Counted from the first letter of the stretch, positions 1 to 11,171 are shown. The stretch is 64,000 nucleotides of DNA from Oscarella lobularis (GCF_947507565.1 NC_089183.1:1860001-1924000); one strand, 5' to 3'. Notes: generated by a model not told the origin, from the letters alone. Translations and numbers: made by a program.

Positions 1-163
1 CAAGATACCCTGTGGACAATCTTTCGCACCAAACGTGGCGGTGCTGGGCACTAAAACGAAACGAGTAGTTTGGTTCGCCATTTTAGATAACGCGCGCTCG
101 TAAACACACTTCCGGTTCTTCTAGCCTTCGCTCAGTCTCAAGCAACTTGAAATCAACTGTACG
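1..163. other. Left flank, no feature recognised
   Basis: No coding potential, repeat or RNA structure was recognised here. It ends at the 9-bp duplication (164-172) that flanks the foldback element. Confidence 0.5.
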
Positions 164-172
164 GCTCTGCGT

Positions 173-400
173 TAGCCTCGTCTCAGACCCTTTCTCGCTT
201 TCCCGGATGCTCCTCTCAAGCGAGAAAGGGTCTGGGCTGGTACCACCCTAATTTCCTGTCCCTAGGGACAGGAACTGCTATAAATAGCCTCAGTGGTGAC
301 GTTGCGTGACGCACTCTCCTACTGGCGCACACCTGCGCAATGGACGTAGTAAATAAGAGAACTCTTCACCAAAGATCGCGACATGAAACGGAATTCTGGT
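173..400 (+). repeat. Left inverted arm of foldback element
   Basis: Matches the reverse complement of about 3150-3376 with only scattered mismatches and small indels. It contains the self-complementary block CTATAAATAG and a terminal hairpin (184-233) that could fold on its own. Confidence 0.85.
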
Positions 401-510
401 TAGCCTCTATCAACTGCGAATAAGTGCTGTACGTAGGCTTCGATCGAATATTGAAACGGCTTTGATTCATTCGCGCACTTAGTCGCAGTGGCATCACAAC
501 GAAGAGAGGT

Positions 511-3139
511 CAGGGTTTTATACAGGATTTTTGAGTAGGGTGGGAAGATTTTTATCCCGCGGCGCTTTGCGCCGCGGAAAAATGTCTAGAAACCACGCCC
601 ACTCAAAGCACTGTTTTCCGCTAAATTTTGACCTTGCAGCGATGCTTTTTTAGCACGTTGCCTTTTCCATTGCTCTCTTTCTGTCCTTTTTCTGGTCGTT
701 CTTTGAAGCTCCTGCCTTTGAGAAGCGTTTACAAAAGCAGTTTAGGGTCGCATTAGTTAGCGTACTTTACTCCAACTGACACCCGGATTAAAACAGGATG
801 GCAAAGCGTTTCTTTTACTCTGACGACAGCCTTACCGAGAACAGCTACACGATTAGCAGCGACGATGAAACGGATGTGCAAGACTCTTCAACCGCTCTCA
901 CAACGGAGTCTAAGGAGGCAAAGAGGCGGCGGAAAGCAAAATCGTACAAGGCTGGACTTTCTTTTCGACCAAAATGGAAGGAGACGTACGACTGGCTGCT
1001 GTGCGAGTCGTCTGATGAAGGAATGTTTTGCTCTATTTGCCGAACACATGGTCAACCACCTTCTTCAGCTAAGGGAGCTTGGACAGTTAGAGGCATTAGA
1101 AACTGGAATCATGGAGCAGAAATGTTGAAACAGCACAACAGCTCTCAGTGGCACAAAGATGCTGTTGTTGCATCTCAACACGCTGCTTCAGGTCGTACAG
1201 TGTTCGGCATGCAGCTGGCTGGGGTGAGAAAAGCACAAGAGGAAAAACGGCTGAAAAACCGTTCCATTATTTTGAAGCTTCTTCGTTCGGTGTACTTTAT
1301 GGCAAAAGAGCACTTCCCCCACCCCACTACATTCACTGATTTAGTAGGTCTTCAAATTGAAAATGGTGATGACACTCTGAAGCAGCATGTTGAAAGTGGG
1401 GCAGGAAATGCACAGTACACGTCTTCGTTCTCCTGTACGAATATGATTAAAGCTATTGATGATTGGATTTTGAATGGCTTGCACAGCAGTATCAGGAAGA
1501 GCTCTTACTTTTCCATTTTAGCTGACGAATCGCAAGACATTACCTGTCAGGAGGAGCTTTCTGTGTGCTGCCGATGGCTCGTAGACGGAAAGCCTGAAGA
1601 GCACTTTTTGGATGTCATTCACGTCAAAGCAACTAATGCAGAAACTTTGGCCAAAGCACTTACGGACTTTATAGAGACAACAGGCCTTGACTTTGAGAAG
1701 CTTGTAGGCCAAGGATATGACAGGGCTGCAACGTTTTCCGGAACAAAGACAGGAGTTGGTAAAAGAATTAGAACTCGGGCTGCTCATGCCCTCTACGTTC
1801 ACTGCTCGTGTCACAGGCTGCAGCTTGCAAGTGTACAAGCAGCGGCGAGTAATCCCGAAATAAAAAAAAGTATTCGGAATGATGTCAAATTTGTGGAAAT
1901 TGTTCTATTACTCTCCCAGAAAAGCTGAAGCCCTTAAAGAGGTTTCATCAGTTCTTAACTTGCCTCAGCTTAAAGTTGTAAAACCTAGCGACACGAGGTG
2001 GCTGTCTCACGAGCGTTGCATCAAAGCCATTTTCAAAGATCTGCCCTCCCTCATTATTACACTTCAACAACTATACGAATCCAATGGAGACAACGAAGCC
2101 TTTGGGGTAGTTACCCTTCTTTCAAGCACTGTGGGAATAATGAGTGTGATCATGTTGTCCCACGTTCTCAGCATAGTGACTAAACTAAACCTGTTTATGC
2201 AAGCTTCAAATGCTGACTTTACAAGGCTTCCTGATTTTCTAAGTAATATTTACGAAGAACTGAGGTCCGCTAAAGATGAAGATTCTGTCTGGATTACGAA
2301 ATCGAAAGAGGCAATGACCTCGCTTCGGGAGGAACACGGAATAACTATAGCAGATAAATTCGGATTTACGTCAGCTGTGATTAGTGCCGAACAGTTCAGT
2401 GATAAGATTGCCGCTCCGTACATCTCGAAGTTAATTTCGAACATTAAAAAGAGATTTTCGGACGAAACCGTGAGCCTATTGGTGGCAAGTTCAGTATTCC
2501 ATCCTTTGAAGCTGCCACCAATAGACAGAGTCCGCGGGTACGGTGAAGAGAAAATTGGTGTACTAGCGTCTTTCTACGGAGAAGATGCTGAAATAGAATT
2601 CCAAAGCACCCGATTTGTCTCCAAAGCGTTAATTTGCAAAGAAACCTTGCTGGAAGAATGGCACATGTTTGCAAAAGCTCTGGTACAGGAAAAGAAAAAA
2701 ATGGAAAAAGAAACCCCTAACCCTTCAATGATTCAGCTGGCATCGGCTATGTTTGGCTGCGAAGCGTATAGAAGTATATTTCCCGAGTGTTTCAAACTGT
2801 TAGAGATTATCCTATCCCTTCCCGTTTCAACCGCGACTGTAGAGAGATCGTTTAGCAAAATGAAGCTAATCAAGACGCGTCTGCGAAGCCGCTTGACTGA
2901 TGACAATCTTAAAAGACTCATGAGAATAAGCATAGAAGGACCGGATTTAAAAGATGTTAAATTTGAGCAAGTTTTAGACATATTTAAGAAAAGCAATAGG
3001 CGAATCCTTTTGTAGATTAGATCATTAGCGCTCACGTTTATTACTAATAATATCAATTATTGTCGGATTTTTTAGGGTGGGAAGAAAAGTTCTAGGGTGG
3101 GAATATTCCCAGGGTACCCACCCTCTGTATAAAACCCTG
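511..3139 (+). mobile_element. hAT transposon nested in the foldback element
   Basis: The 15-bp termini CAGGGTTTTATACAG at 511-525 and its complement ending at 3139 bracket one hAT transposase reading frame. Related GGGTGGGAA-type motifs recur just inside both ends. hAT elements normally produce 8-bp duplications. The 8 bases outside each end here (503-510 and 3140-3147) do not match, so a clean insertion cannot be shown. The right end abuts the inner edge of the foldback right arm. Confidence 0.75.
798..3015 (+). pseudogene. hAT transposase (ZMYM/ZNF862-like), one frameshift
   Basis: DNA-cutting transposase of the hAT superfamily, acting in the nucleus on its own terminal repeats. The N-terminal part (798 to about 1870) has an acidic/basic head, then a TTF/BED-type zinc-finger region (CSICRTHG near residue 80; HNSSQWH near 115). 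It continues into the RNase H-like core with ILADESQDIT (near residue 240) and the CSCHRLQLA motif. The C-terminal part (about 1879-3015) continues with WKLFYYSP and KPSDTRWLSHERC. It ends in the hAT dimerisation block (LPVSTATVERSFSKMKLIKT near 2820-2870). The two halves lie in different frames. The switch is at the run of eight A at 1862-1869, so a 1-base slip, natural or from assembly, breaks the gene. The two parts total about 735 residues, a normal hAT length. The methionine at 798 is chosen because it precedes the zinc finger. Confidence 0.88.
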
Positions 3140-3149
3140 AAGGTTTACG

Positions 3150-3376
3150 AGAATTCCGCTTCATGTCGCGATCTTTCGTAAAGAGTTCTCTTATTTACTA
3201 CGTCCATTGCACAGGTGTGCGCGAGTAGGAGAGTGCCTCACGCAACGTCACCACTGGGGCTATTTATAGCAGTTCGTGTCCCTAGGGACAGGAAATTATA
3301 GGGCGCTACCAGGCCAGACCCTTTCTCGCTTGAGAGGAGCATCCGGGAAAGCGAGAAAGAGTCTGAAAGCAGGCTA
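3150..3376 (-). repeat. Right inverted arm of foldback element
   Basis: Reverse-complement partner of the left arm at 173-400. It keeps the nested terminal hairpin with its apical spacer, and ends AGGCTA directly before the 9-bp duplication at 3377-3385. Confidence 0.85.
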
Positions 3377-3385
3377 GCTCTGCGT

Positions 3386-4839
3386 ATACGCACCGGAATT
3401 CGGTTTCGCATGAAGCAGCCAATCAAAAACGATAAGCTAGTGTGGATTGCAAGTTTTAAACGGCTCTTTCTAACGCTATCGGGCTTAATAAAACTTTTGC
3501 GAAGCGCTAGGTCTGTGTGCTGGTTAGCGTGGTGTGATGACTAGGTAGGAGCGCGTTAAGGATTGGTAGACCCTAGTTTAAATTTCTCTTGCGCTAATTT
3601 CCTTTTTTCTTTTTCACTACTTTACTTTTTTCCTACTATAACTGTGATTGCGAAGATTAGGTCGCTCCCTTCTTTGGAGTTTGGTTGTTTACGCCAAAGT
3701 TGCTATATATAGTGAAGTCGACATAATTAACCAATTAGTGTAACCGCCCTAGAGAGGTTAGAGGTTAGGTTAGGTTAGGTTAGGTTAAGAACCAACCCAC
3801 AACCTCCCTATGGCGGTTATGGTATATACCGCCCCACCAGCGTATTTCATCCTTCCCGGCATCGAGATATAAAATATTTTAACTTGAAAACGGTAAAAGT
3901 TTCTAATCGTTCAAAAACGTTTTTTGAGCAGTCCTAGTGGTTGAAGTTTAGCTACTCACGCTGTGCTTTTTTCCTGTTTTGAGTAGCACCACTTATCAAC
4001 AACTTCGCTAAGTCGCCATCCGTTGTCGATGATAATCGCCTAGGAGGCTGAAATTCGTTGCCGCTGTCTTCCATGCTAACACTTTTCGAAAAGAAGAGAA
4101 GCGCCTGAAACTTTGTCTAAGAGAGTCATTGTCTTTTACGCGTGTTTATCAGTGCAAAGCAGTCTCGGTTCCAAAAGTGAAAAAACTCAACAATTGTGCA
4201 TGTGTCTCTTCACCATACTGGAAAGCTGTGAACTAGACGACAATAGGTTTTTTCTCGCTACTTCCTCTTTCTTTAGCCATGAAAGTCATTCCTTTATAGC
4301 ACTCCTGGTATTCAAACAAACGCGTCAAACAGGTTTTGTGACAAAAGTATACATCATCAGATTGTATACTTCGCTTTCATAGACAGCTACCAGACTCTTT
4401 ATACTGAGGAGTTACAAACGGTCGACTGCTGCTGACAATGATATCCTCGTTTCAAAGATGAAAAAAGTCATCACAAGAGTGGCTTGAAAGACGGAACAAT
4501 GAAAAACAGTTGCAGAAGAAATCAAAAACGACTGCATTAATTAATTAACTGCGGACACACATTTGGCAATTTCATATTGAGTTTCTTTGCAGATGTAGAA
4601 ATTCGATTGCTTCCGTGTCGCTTTGCGACGATGACTCGAAATGCGTCAGCACTAAAACCAATTGAAGGAGGGCAAGACAACTTTTTTTCCTTCCAAAAAC
4701 TCGAAAGATAAATTGATATCTATAAAATCTTTCTATGTTGTAAAATTGTGTAGACGTAAAATTGACAGATATGTTTTAAAACGACTTGGTCCTTCTTCCC
4801 CAAAAACTTGGCAACAACAAATTCAGCATTGGCCAGAAA
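3386..4839. other. Intergenic; short hairpin repeat, no gene seen
   Basis: No convincing coding region. The only structured feature is the hairpin with telomere-like pentamers at 3740-3820. The remaining sequence is AT-rich with short frames that resemble nothing recognised. Confidence 0.4.
3740..3820. repeat. Hairpin enclosing (GGTTA)5 telomere-like repeat
   Basis: The arms 3740-3759 and 3801-3820 are complementary at about 17 of 20 positions. The loop carries five perfect GGTTA units (3763-3787), the TTAGG pentamer read on one strand, preceded by a degenerate GAGGTTA. It may be a tiny hairpin MITE or an interstitial telomere-like array. Confidence 0.7.
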
Positions 4840-5914
4840 CTCATTCGCTTGATGAAAGCCTCGAATCGGTGGAGGGCGCCAACTTCTTTCCGAAGATCTG
4901 GAGCGGCTTCTCTTTGACTGGATTGTCGAGAAGCGTCAATGCCGTTTTAGAGTGACGCGAAAGCAAATAAAGGAGAAAGCCAAACAGCTCCACCATAAAT
5001 AATATGGGCAAAACGGAGTCTTTTGAAGGCAGCTCCGGATAGTGCAATAAACTAATGAAGAGATTCCGTCTGACAACAAAAATGAAAAGACATCAAAGCC
5101 AGAAATCTCCGTCCAACCTATTACCAAAAGTGATCGAATTTATGCGCTATACTAGGACTTATTTCGAAGACCATCTAGAAATGAATTTGGACAGCATTCA
5201 TGCAATGGACGAAACAGCTGTCTGGTTCGACGCCTGCGGTAGTAGAACTGTGGACAGTGTTGGAGCAAAGTCCGTGTCACTGACGACAACTGGTCACGAC
5301 AAGCAAAACGTCACTGTTGCACTTACAGCTGTCGCTAGCGGTGCCAAAAAATTGTCATTCATTGTTTTCAAGGGAAAGGGGAAAACAGCCGAGGATCGGA
5401 CGCTAAAGGCTAGACGTGACGTCATTGTAGCCTTTTCCGATAATGGCTGGTTAAATACCAACCTGACGATCGATTGGCTTACCCGCGTATTATGCGCATT
5501 AGCATTCTCACAGAGGCTGCTAATATGGGACTCCTACCGTTGTCATGTTTGCCGTGATGTTGATAAAGTAAGGCAAAAATTCAAAATTCACAGTGCAGAT
5601 ATTCGTGGGGGTTGCACAAGCTACATACAGGCTCCAGACGTGCCATGGAACAAAGTGTTCAAATCCAGCTTGCGAGAGCAATATGATTATTGGTTGGACC
5701 ACGGAAAAAAATCGTTCACAGCCTCTGGAAACATGCGTGCTGTATCGAAGTCTGTTCTCTGTGATATGGTTGTTGAGGCTTGGGTGAGCCTAACTCCTGA
5801 CCTCATTAAGCGATCGTTTGAATGCTGCGGTCAAGTGCCGGGAGCATCCTCCCAAAATATTACTTGATTCAAGGACGGCTATCCCTACAAGAAGGCAGGT
5901 TGCAGCTAGAACGT
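4840..5914 (+). pseudogene. pogo/jerky-type (DDE_1) transposase relic
   Basis: Remnant of a Tc1/mariner-superfamily transposase of the pogo branch. About 4880-5080 reads as a CENP-B-like DNA-binding segment (RLLFDWIVEKRQCRFRVTRK, then KRFRLTTKM). The DDE core follows from about 5090. The first aspartate is in AMDETAVWFD, the second in LLIWDSYRCH, the third in QAPDVPWNKVF. The end reads FECCGQ..., then a stop in place of a conserved Cys near 5864, then FKDGYPYKKAGCS to a stop near 5914. Other stops interrupt the N-terminal part, including TAG where SSGW is expected. The three catalytic aspartates survive, but the gene cannot make a full protein. Terminal inverted repeats were not identified. 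Confidence 0.82.
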
Positions 5915-6640
5915 CTCTATGCTCGATATCCTTCAAGTACCGGTCAAGGCAATGTGGACGCTGAAGAACATGAGCTAGAAGACGAGATGGATCAAGGAGC
6001 AGTTGTCTTTGGTGAACAGACGAGCGATACAGAGCATGACCAGTCCGAAGAAGACAGTCTCAACGAGGACAACGAAGACATTGTAGGTGTTGTCTTAGAG
6101 TGCATAGTTGATGTGCGACAAATAAAGCTTACTGATGCATACAAGCCGCTTTCGTATAGAAGCCGCTCTCGAATAGTAGCCGCATCTAAGGTGCGGCTTC
6201 TGTCATACAAGCCGAGGGCTTTTACTTGGGAATTTACGGTGCTGGAGCAACGATGAGGTCGTCATCCCTTTCCCGTGGTAGGGCCATCAAGGTTAGGATG
6301 ATCAGCAGACATATGCACTCTCGGTAGAGCGGTTGGTTGCTGTTTCTCCATTTCTGTCGGTAAAGTTAGTGATTCAAGTGCATGCGCTCTAAGCAGGCTG
6401 TTCAAACGAATCGGCTAAGTAGCGCATAAAATCAGAAACGATAGAATGCGCCTATAAAACAATCAGCGCTTATGAGTTATGAGCGCTTATGAGAAGAATT
6501 CTACGGTGATTGATGTTGCGGTCTTTTAGGAGACAGACAACGAGACCCTCATACCGTATAGCGCGAAATATTCGCGGGAAAAAACATTAGCGAATTTCGC
6601 GATTTTTTTCCTTTTGAGAGCGTTTTTTTCACGCGAAATT
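5915..6640 (+). other. Region after pogo relic; acidic open frame of unknown origin
   Basis: A frame from 5822 to 6256 encodes an acidic stretch (EEHELEDEMDQG..., SEEDSLNEDNEDIV) that could be the acidic tail often found after pogo-type transposases, in a shifted frame. Around 6140-6200 the motif AAGCCGC recurs in both orientations. Beyond 6256 no coding signal is seen. Confidence 0.35.
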
Positions 6641-6648
6641 TTAGGGGC

Positions 6649-6965
6649 GTGTTAACATCGACGGTGGGTTCGTGGCTCATGGAGAAGCAGCTGCAGCGCC
6701 GGTATGTCTCTGTGCAAGTACTTTCAGCCAAACTTTTTTTTCCGTTCCCTGATGGGCCCCTGTTGATATCCGTGTCGTCAACAAGTATCTTGGCTGCTAA
6801 TCGAGAGGTTAAACAACTTCTTGGGACGGCTGAGAAGGAAAAGGAACTGCAATGCAAAAGGGGTACTTACGAGTGTTTCACTCCGGAGGCGAAAGCGAGA
6901 ATCGCGAAGCGGTCCGCCGAGTTTGGCGTGACGACTTCCATCCGCTACATCTCTCTCCAAAGTCA
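6649..6965 (+). pseudogene. Transposase-like N-terminal exon fragment
   Basis: The plus strand reads RRYVSVQVLSAKLFFPF, then about residues 70-105 as KRGTYECFTPEAKARIAKR followed by SAEFGVTTSIRYIS. This matches my recollection of a helix-turn-helix segment (G-Y-x-x-(Y/F)-T-P-E-x-(R/K)-A-x-I-(A/G)-K) that opens many invertebrate transposase-like proteins; the exact family is not known. The match stops at about 6965, where antisense retrotransposon sequence begins. The open frame continues past it only by chance. Confidence 0.4.
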
Positions 6966-7004
6966 CGCTTATTTTCGATCGGACGTAGGATGCACTGTAG
7001 TACA

Positions 7005-7575
7005 TTTTGACCTGGGTCCAGAACGAAAACGTCGTCGAAGTAGGCCAGTACTAAAACGTCCGATCGGCAATTCTGAATTTCGACCAAGCTTTGATGAATT
7101 CCAGTTGCAAACAGCGCTGGCCCAAGGGGATCTCCCTGGTGTACACTCTCCTCCGAAGAAAAAAGAGTCGCGCCGGTCGGAGTTGAAAAGACGAGCGAGC
7201 TGGGACGGCCGTATATTTGACAGAAATGGGGCGTTATTGATGGAAAAGATGACCAGAGAGGGTTCGAAATTGCCATGCGATCAATAGAATTGAAGGCATT
7301 TTTGACGTCTGTCTTAAGCAGAAGCCAATCTTGATTTTTGTGAAGAAGAGCTTGAATGCGATGCACGACCAACTCAGATCCAAATGATGTCGAAACTCCG
7401 TACTGAATAGGCGCAAAGAAAGATGAGAAAGAGTTTTTTATATGCATACAAATAGCTTTTGCGGCGATGCGACCAATTGCTTCTCCAACGGCGATGGGAC
7501 ACGAACGTCGCCGTTTTGTTTAGGCAAGGCGATAAGTCGAGAAGAAGAAAGACCGGCCCCGACCAGTACTAAAGT
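7005..7575 (-). pseudogene. Reverse-transcriptase fragment of the (TC)n retrotransposon family
   Basis: Minus-strand fragment of the same non-LTR reverse transcriptase as the copy at 7625-11207. Reading leftward from 7575 it gives SSSRLIALPKQNGDV, a frameshift near 7510, then IAAKAIC, FAPIQYGVSTSFGSEL, LLKTDVKNAFNSI, HQGDPLGPALFATGIH and LAYFDDVFVLDPGQ. The catalytic YxDD is present as YFDD. Both ends are abrupt: near 7575 at the stump of another copy's 3' end, and near 7005 against an unrelated plus-strand exon fragment. It is an inverted internal fragment, not an insertion with its own 3' tail. Confidence 0.88.
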
Positions 7576-7577
7576 TC

Positions 7578-7590
7578 TTTTGTCGCTCAA

Positions 7591-7624
<34 letters not shown>
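7578..7624 (+). repeat. 3' stump of a retrotransposon copy and (TC)15 tract
   Basis: TGTCGCTCAATAAATC at 7581-7596 is the conserved 3' end of this retrotransposon family, also found at 12371-12386. It is followed by 15 perfect TC units (7595-7624). The next copy starts immediately with CCGGATAT. Confidence 0.85.
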
Positions 7625-7626
<2 letters not shown>

Positions 7627-7883
7627 GGATATCAGTCGCCTTTTCTATCGCTCCCGAATTTGCTGGTTTTTCGGTGTTTATCGTCGTCGTCTCTTTGTTA
7701 CTCGTCCTGCCCGTCAGTAACGTCAAGTCGCTTCATCTGCGCATCGTTTCGACGTCGCTCTTCGGATTCTGATCCCACGTGCGCCGTCAGTCGACCTCCG
7801 GCGACTACCGCCTCGCTCGAGAAGAGGCCTCAGTCCCTCTAACCGTTTTTTTCACTTCGGTTTTCGCCGTCGCATCTTTCGAC

Positions 7884-10800
7884 ATGTCGAGTGAAAGCTA
7901 CGTCTGCGTCGTCGACGGATGCGGCTATACGGGCAACTCAGGGAGGATGTTCGACCATTTTCGAAAGGTCCACCGAGCGGAAGACTGGCCGCGTTCGTGG
8001 ATACTACGCCATCGTCTTTCCCAATGCAGCAAATGCCTGCATTGGTTCAGCCGGCTTATCTCCCATTCTCCAAAATGCCACGGCTCGTGTCAGTCGGTCG
8101 ATGCGTGTCAGTCATCTCAAGCCCCTAGGTCTACGACTACGGCCTCGTCTAACGTCGCTACTGTCACGTCACGCGTTTCCGTCGAAGACTCCCACGAGCC
8201 GCCGCAAAACCCCATTGGCGACTCCCCCACCGAGCCAATACAACCTCCTCCGGCTATCAATTCGCCCGCCACGTCGGTATCTTCAGAAAATCAGGCCTGG
8301 CAATTCATCTCGTCGCTCTCTCGTCGACATCCTGAGTCTTCCATCTGCCGCAACGGTTCAGGACATCCCATCTCGGTTTCAAGCAGCATTTCGCGACTGC
8401 GCGGAAATACCTCTGAAAAAGGTCGGCGCCGACCCGTCTGACGAATCTGGTTGGAAGCTTCTTCTCCTGCTTCCGCGTATGCTACTCTGTCGTTGCTCGT
8501 CCCATTCCAACATCCGCCGATTGTACAGCGATTTTTCGGCTTTTCGCTGGGGTGATCTGACATCCAGTTGCCGTCGAAAGCAATCCCGACGCCAGCCCAA
8601 CGAGAAGCTGAGGATAAAGTCCGTCCTGCGTCTATGCCGTTGTGGCGAACTCTCTCGGGCTGCTCGGGCTCTGACGAGTTGCGGGCTTGCTGACGCCACA
8701 GATGAAACGATCGAACGCCTCCGGTCAAAGCACCCCAGCAGTTATACCAATAACATCTTTGACGCAGACGACACTGACTGGTCATCCTCTTCTTTTGTTT
8801 CGATCGACTTGCCACGCGACGTCATCTGGACCACCCTGCAGAAATCTCCGCGGGGCTCTGCTGCCGGCTGGTCGGGATGGCGCTTTGAACACCTCAAATG
8901 TCTTCTTTCTGGCGTCTCGACGGGAAATCTCCTCATCGAAGTTCTCTCCCTCGTCGCCTCGGGACATATTCCGGAGTTTGCGTCTCTCGCTTTGTCATCA
9001 TCGCGCCTCATAGCGCTTCCGAAGAGCAACGGGGACGTACGGCCAATCGCGATCGGCGAAGTATTCCGTCGGGCATCTGCTAGGGCGATTTGTTTCCAAA
9101 TGAGAAATCACTTCGCCCGATTTTTCGCTCCCATCCAGCACGGCGTTTCGACTTCAAATGGCTCCGAAATTTTGATTCATCACATCCAGCTTCTCGACAG
9201 GCACCCCGATTGGGTTGTGCTAAAGACTGACGTTCGGAACGCGTTTAACTCAATCAGACGTCTCGCGATCGCGGAGCGCCTGTCGGCCAACTTTCCTCCG
9301 CTCATGCCGCATTTCCGAAGAATGTACGGCCACAGCGGTTCTCTCGTTTTTGCTACGGACTCCGAGCACGTCATCTTGTCATCGGAAGAAGGGGTTCATC
9401 AGGGCGACCCATTGTGCCCTTTTCTGTTCGCAGTTGGCATTCACGACTTGGTGTCTCGTGTCCAAGCTGAACACCCCGAGGCTGTCGTCTTAGCCTACCT
9501 CGACGACGTCTTCATCATCGGCCCCGAATCGGTTTCCGCGGACGCGTTCGACCAACTCAAGTCTCTGTTCGGCGCCATTCACCTCGTCGTGGCCGACTAC
9601 AAATGTGAAATTTTCGCTCGTCGCTCTGCATCCTCCGATCTTCAGCTCCCTCGTCGGTCCGACGGCACGGTCATCCTCGGTTCTCCCATCGGCAACGAAG
9701 CCTTCGTTTCGGAAAAATGTCTTCTTTATGCTTCGCAAGGAAAAGAGCTGTGCGACAAAATTACCACACTGGAGGACCCACAATGTGCTCTGCTCCTGTT
9801 GCGACACTGCCACGCCACGCGGCTCAACCATCTCGGAAGGACAATCTCATCAACGGCGCTTCACAGTGCCGCTTCACTTCATGACGACCTCTCAAAATCC
9901 ACCTTCATGTCGTCACTGCTCCTCAGCCATCTTTCGGACGATCAATGGCTTCAGGCATCTCTTCCAATTCGCCTGGGCGGTTTTGGTGTGCCCTTGCTTT
10001 CGCCGATCCTGGATGCAGCTTTCTTGGCGGGCTGGAGCCACACATCTCAAGCCCTCCCCGACCGTTTTCCATCTCTGTGCTCGGTGGACGACTTCCCCTT
10101 TGTCGGGTCGTCGGTGAGGTGTTCCCTCGAGTTCGCCTTACGCCGGTTTCAGGAAAGTTTGTGCTCGTCCACCTCTGAGTCATCGATCGCTTCGGTTTCC
10201 AATCTGCCTTCGGCTGGCGACAAACTCCAACATCAACTCAAGTCGGTCATCGATCAAGTACGTGTCAACTCGGTTTTCTCGGCAGCTCCGGACAACCGTG
10301 GCCTCTCTCGTCTCCGCTCGTGCCAGGGCAAGTATGCTGGCCGTTGGTTGGAGGCTTTGCCCTCTTCAAGGATGCTCGCGCTCAAACCTTGCGATTTTCG
10401 CTTAGCGGCATCCTTGAGGCTGGGTGATCCTCTTCCCTTCGCGGCTTGCGTCACCTCGTGCAACTGCGGCTCTGCCATCGACCGCAGTGGATACCATCTG
10501 CTCACCTGCAAAACAGGCGCCGGTCCGGTCTGGGCGCACAACTGTGTTGTCTCCGGCTGGGCGGACTGTGTCAGAGATGCCGGCCTCGCTTGCAAAGTAG
10601 AGCCCAGGCACGAGTACCTGAACAACGACAATCGTCCCGACATTGTTGCCTTCGGCACGGGCACAGGGGAGTGCTTCGAACTCGACATATCTCTCGCCCA
10701 CCCGTGGAGTTCTGAGGCCTCGCGCCGCTCAGCGAGTGAGGACGGTGCGGCGGCTTCGATCAGGGAGGAGAAAAAGATCTCAAAATACGAATCGTACCAG

Positions 10801-11085
10801 CGTTCTTCAGGCTTGACCTCCACTTTCATACCCATCGTAGCCGAACATTTTGGTCGTTGGGGCAAGCTCGCCCAAAATTTTCTTCAATCTTTGGGCAGAT
10901 TTGGTGAGCGCTCGGAGGGCCGCTCAAAGAAAAACGTGTTCCTGTGTTATTGGCGTCGTCGTCTGTCCGTCTTACTCCAGTACTGTAACTCTAATGTGAT
11001 TACCCATAAGTTGTCTCGTATCTGCAGTTCTTCTTCCCGTCCCGACCTCGTCTCGGATCGTGAGGCTCAGGCCCACGTCCGCTAA
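7884..11085 (+). pseudogene. Retrotransposon polyprotein: zinc fingers, RT, restriction-like endonuclease
   Basis: Drives target-primed reverse transcription. The start at 7884 (MSSESYVC) is chosen because two zinc-finger motifs follow at once: C-x4-C...H-x3-H within residues 6-32, then a C-x2-C...H-x4-C group (QCSKCLHWFSRLISHSPKC). A 1-bp slip near 8318, within a CT run, moves the frame. After it come the conserved VDILSLPSAATVQDIPSRFQ block and the RT core: LIALPKSNGDVRPIAIGE, IQHGVSTSNGSE, LKTDVRNAFNS, HQGDPLCP and the catalytic LAYLDDVF near 9490-9510. The thumb and linker run to about 10400. The C-terminus has a CNCG...HLLTC knuckle (10455-10515), then a PD-(D/E)xK-type endonuclease (NRPDIVAFG...FELDIS, 10630-10690). 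Length is about 1,065 residues. Apart from the single frameshift it is open throughout, so it is the best reference copy here. Confidence 0.88.
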
Positions 11086-11167
11086 CTCACCCGCGTTAGT
11101 CTAGCTATCTTTACTACTGTTGACATTGTCCTAGCCTATGGCCTGTCTTGTGCATTGTCTATTTAAA

Positions 11168-11171
<4 letters not shown>

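Larger units (their letters stand above)
173..3376. mobile_element. Foldback element (MULE-like) with 9-bp target duplication
   Basis: The element begins TAGCCT and ends AGGCTA. It is bracketed by the perfect direct repeat GCTCTGCGT at 164-172 and 3377-3385. The two arms (173 to about 400, and about 3150-3376) are near-identical inverted repeats of roughly 220 bp. Each arm starts with its own hairpin: CAGACCCTTTCTCGCTT at 184-200, then its complement some 33 bases further in. Long inverted arms plus a 9-bp duplication are typical of Mutator-like (MULE) foldback elements; the class assignment is inference. The interior between the arms is mostly an hAT transposon, so the structure is nested. 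Only the left side has about 110 bp between the arm and the hAT end. Confidence 0.85.

Noticed and set aside
503-3147. 8-bp target duplication for the hAT element at 511-3139
   Set aside because: The 8 bases outside the two ends differ (AGAGAGGT against AAGGTTTA), so no duplication is claimed.
4113-4382. 89-codon plus-strand frame
   Set aside because: No methionine start, no motif and composition like the surrounding non-coding DNA.
6878-7004. Extension of the antisense RT frame beyond YFDDVFVLDPGQ
   Set aside because: The remaining codons do not match the family and overlap the plus-strand exon fragment; treated as chance read-through.
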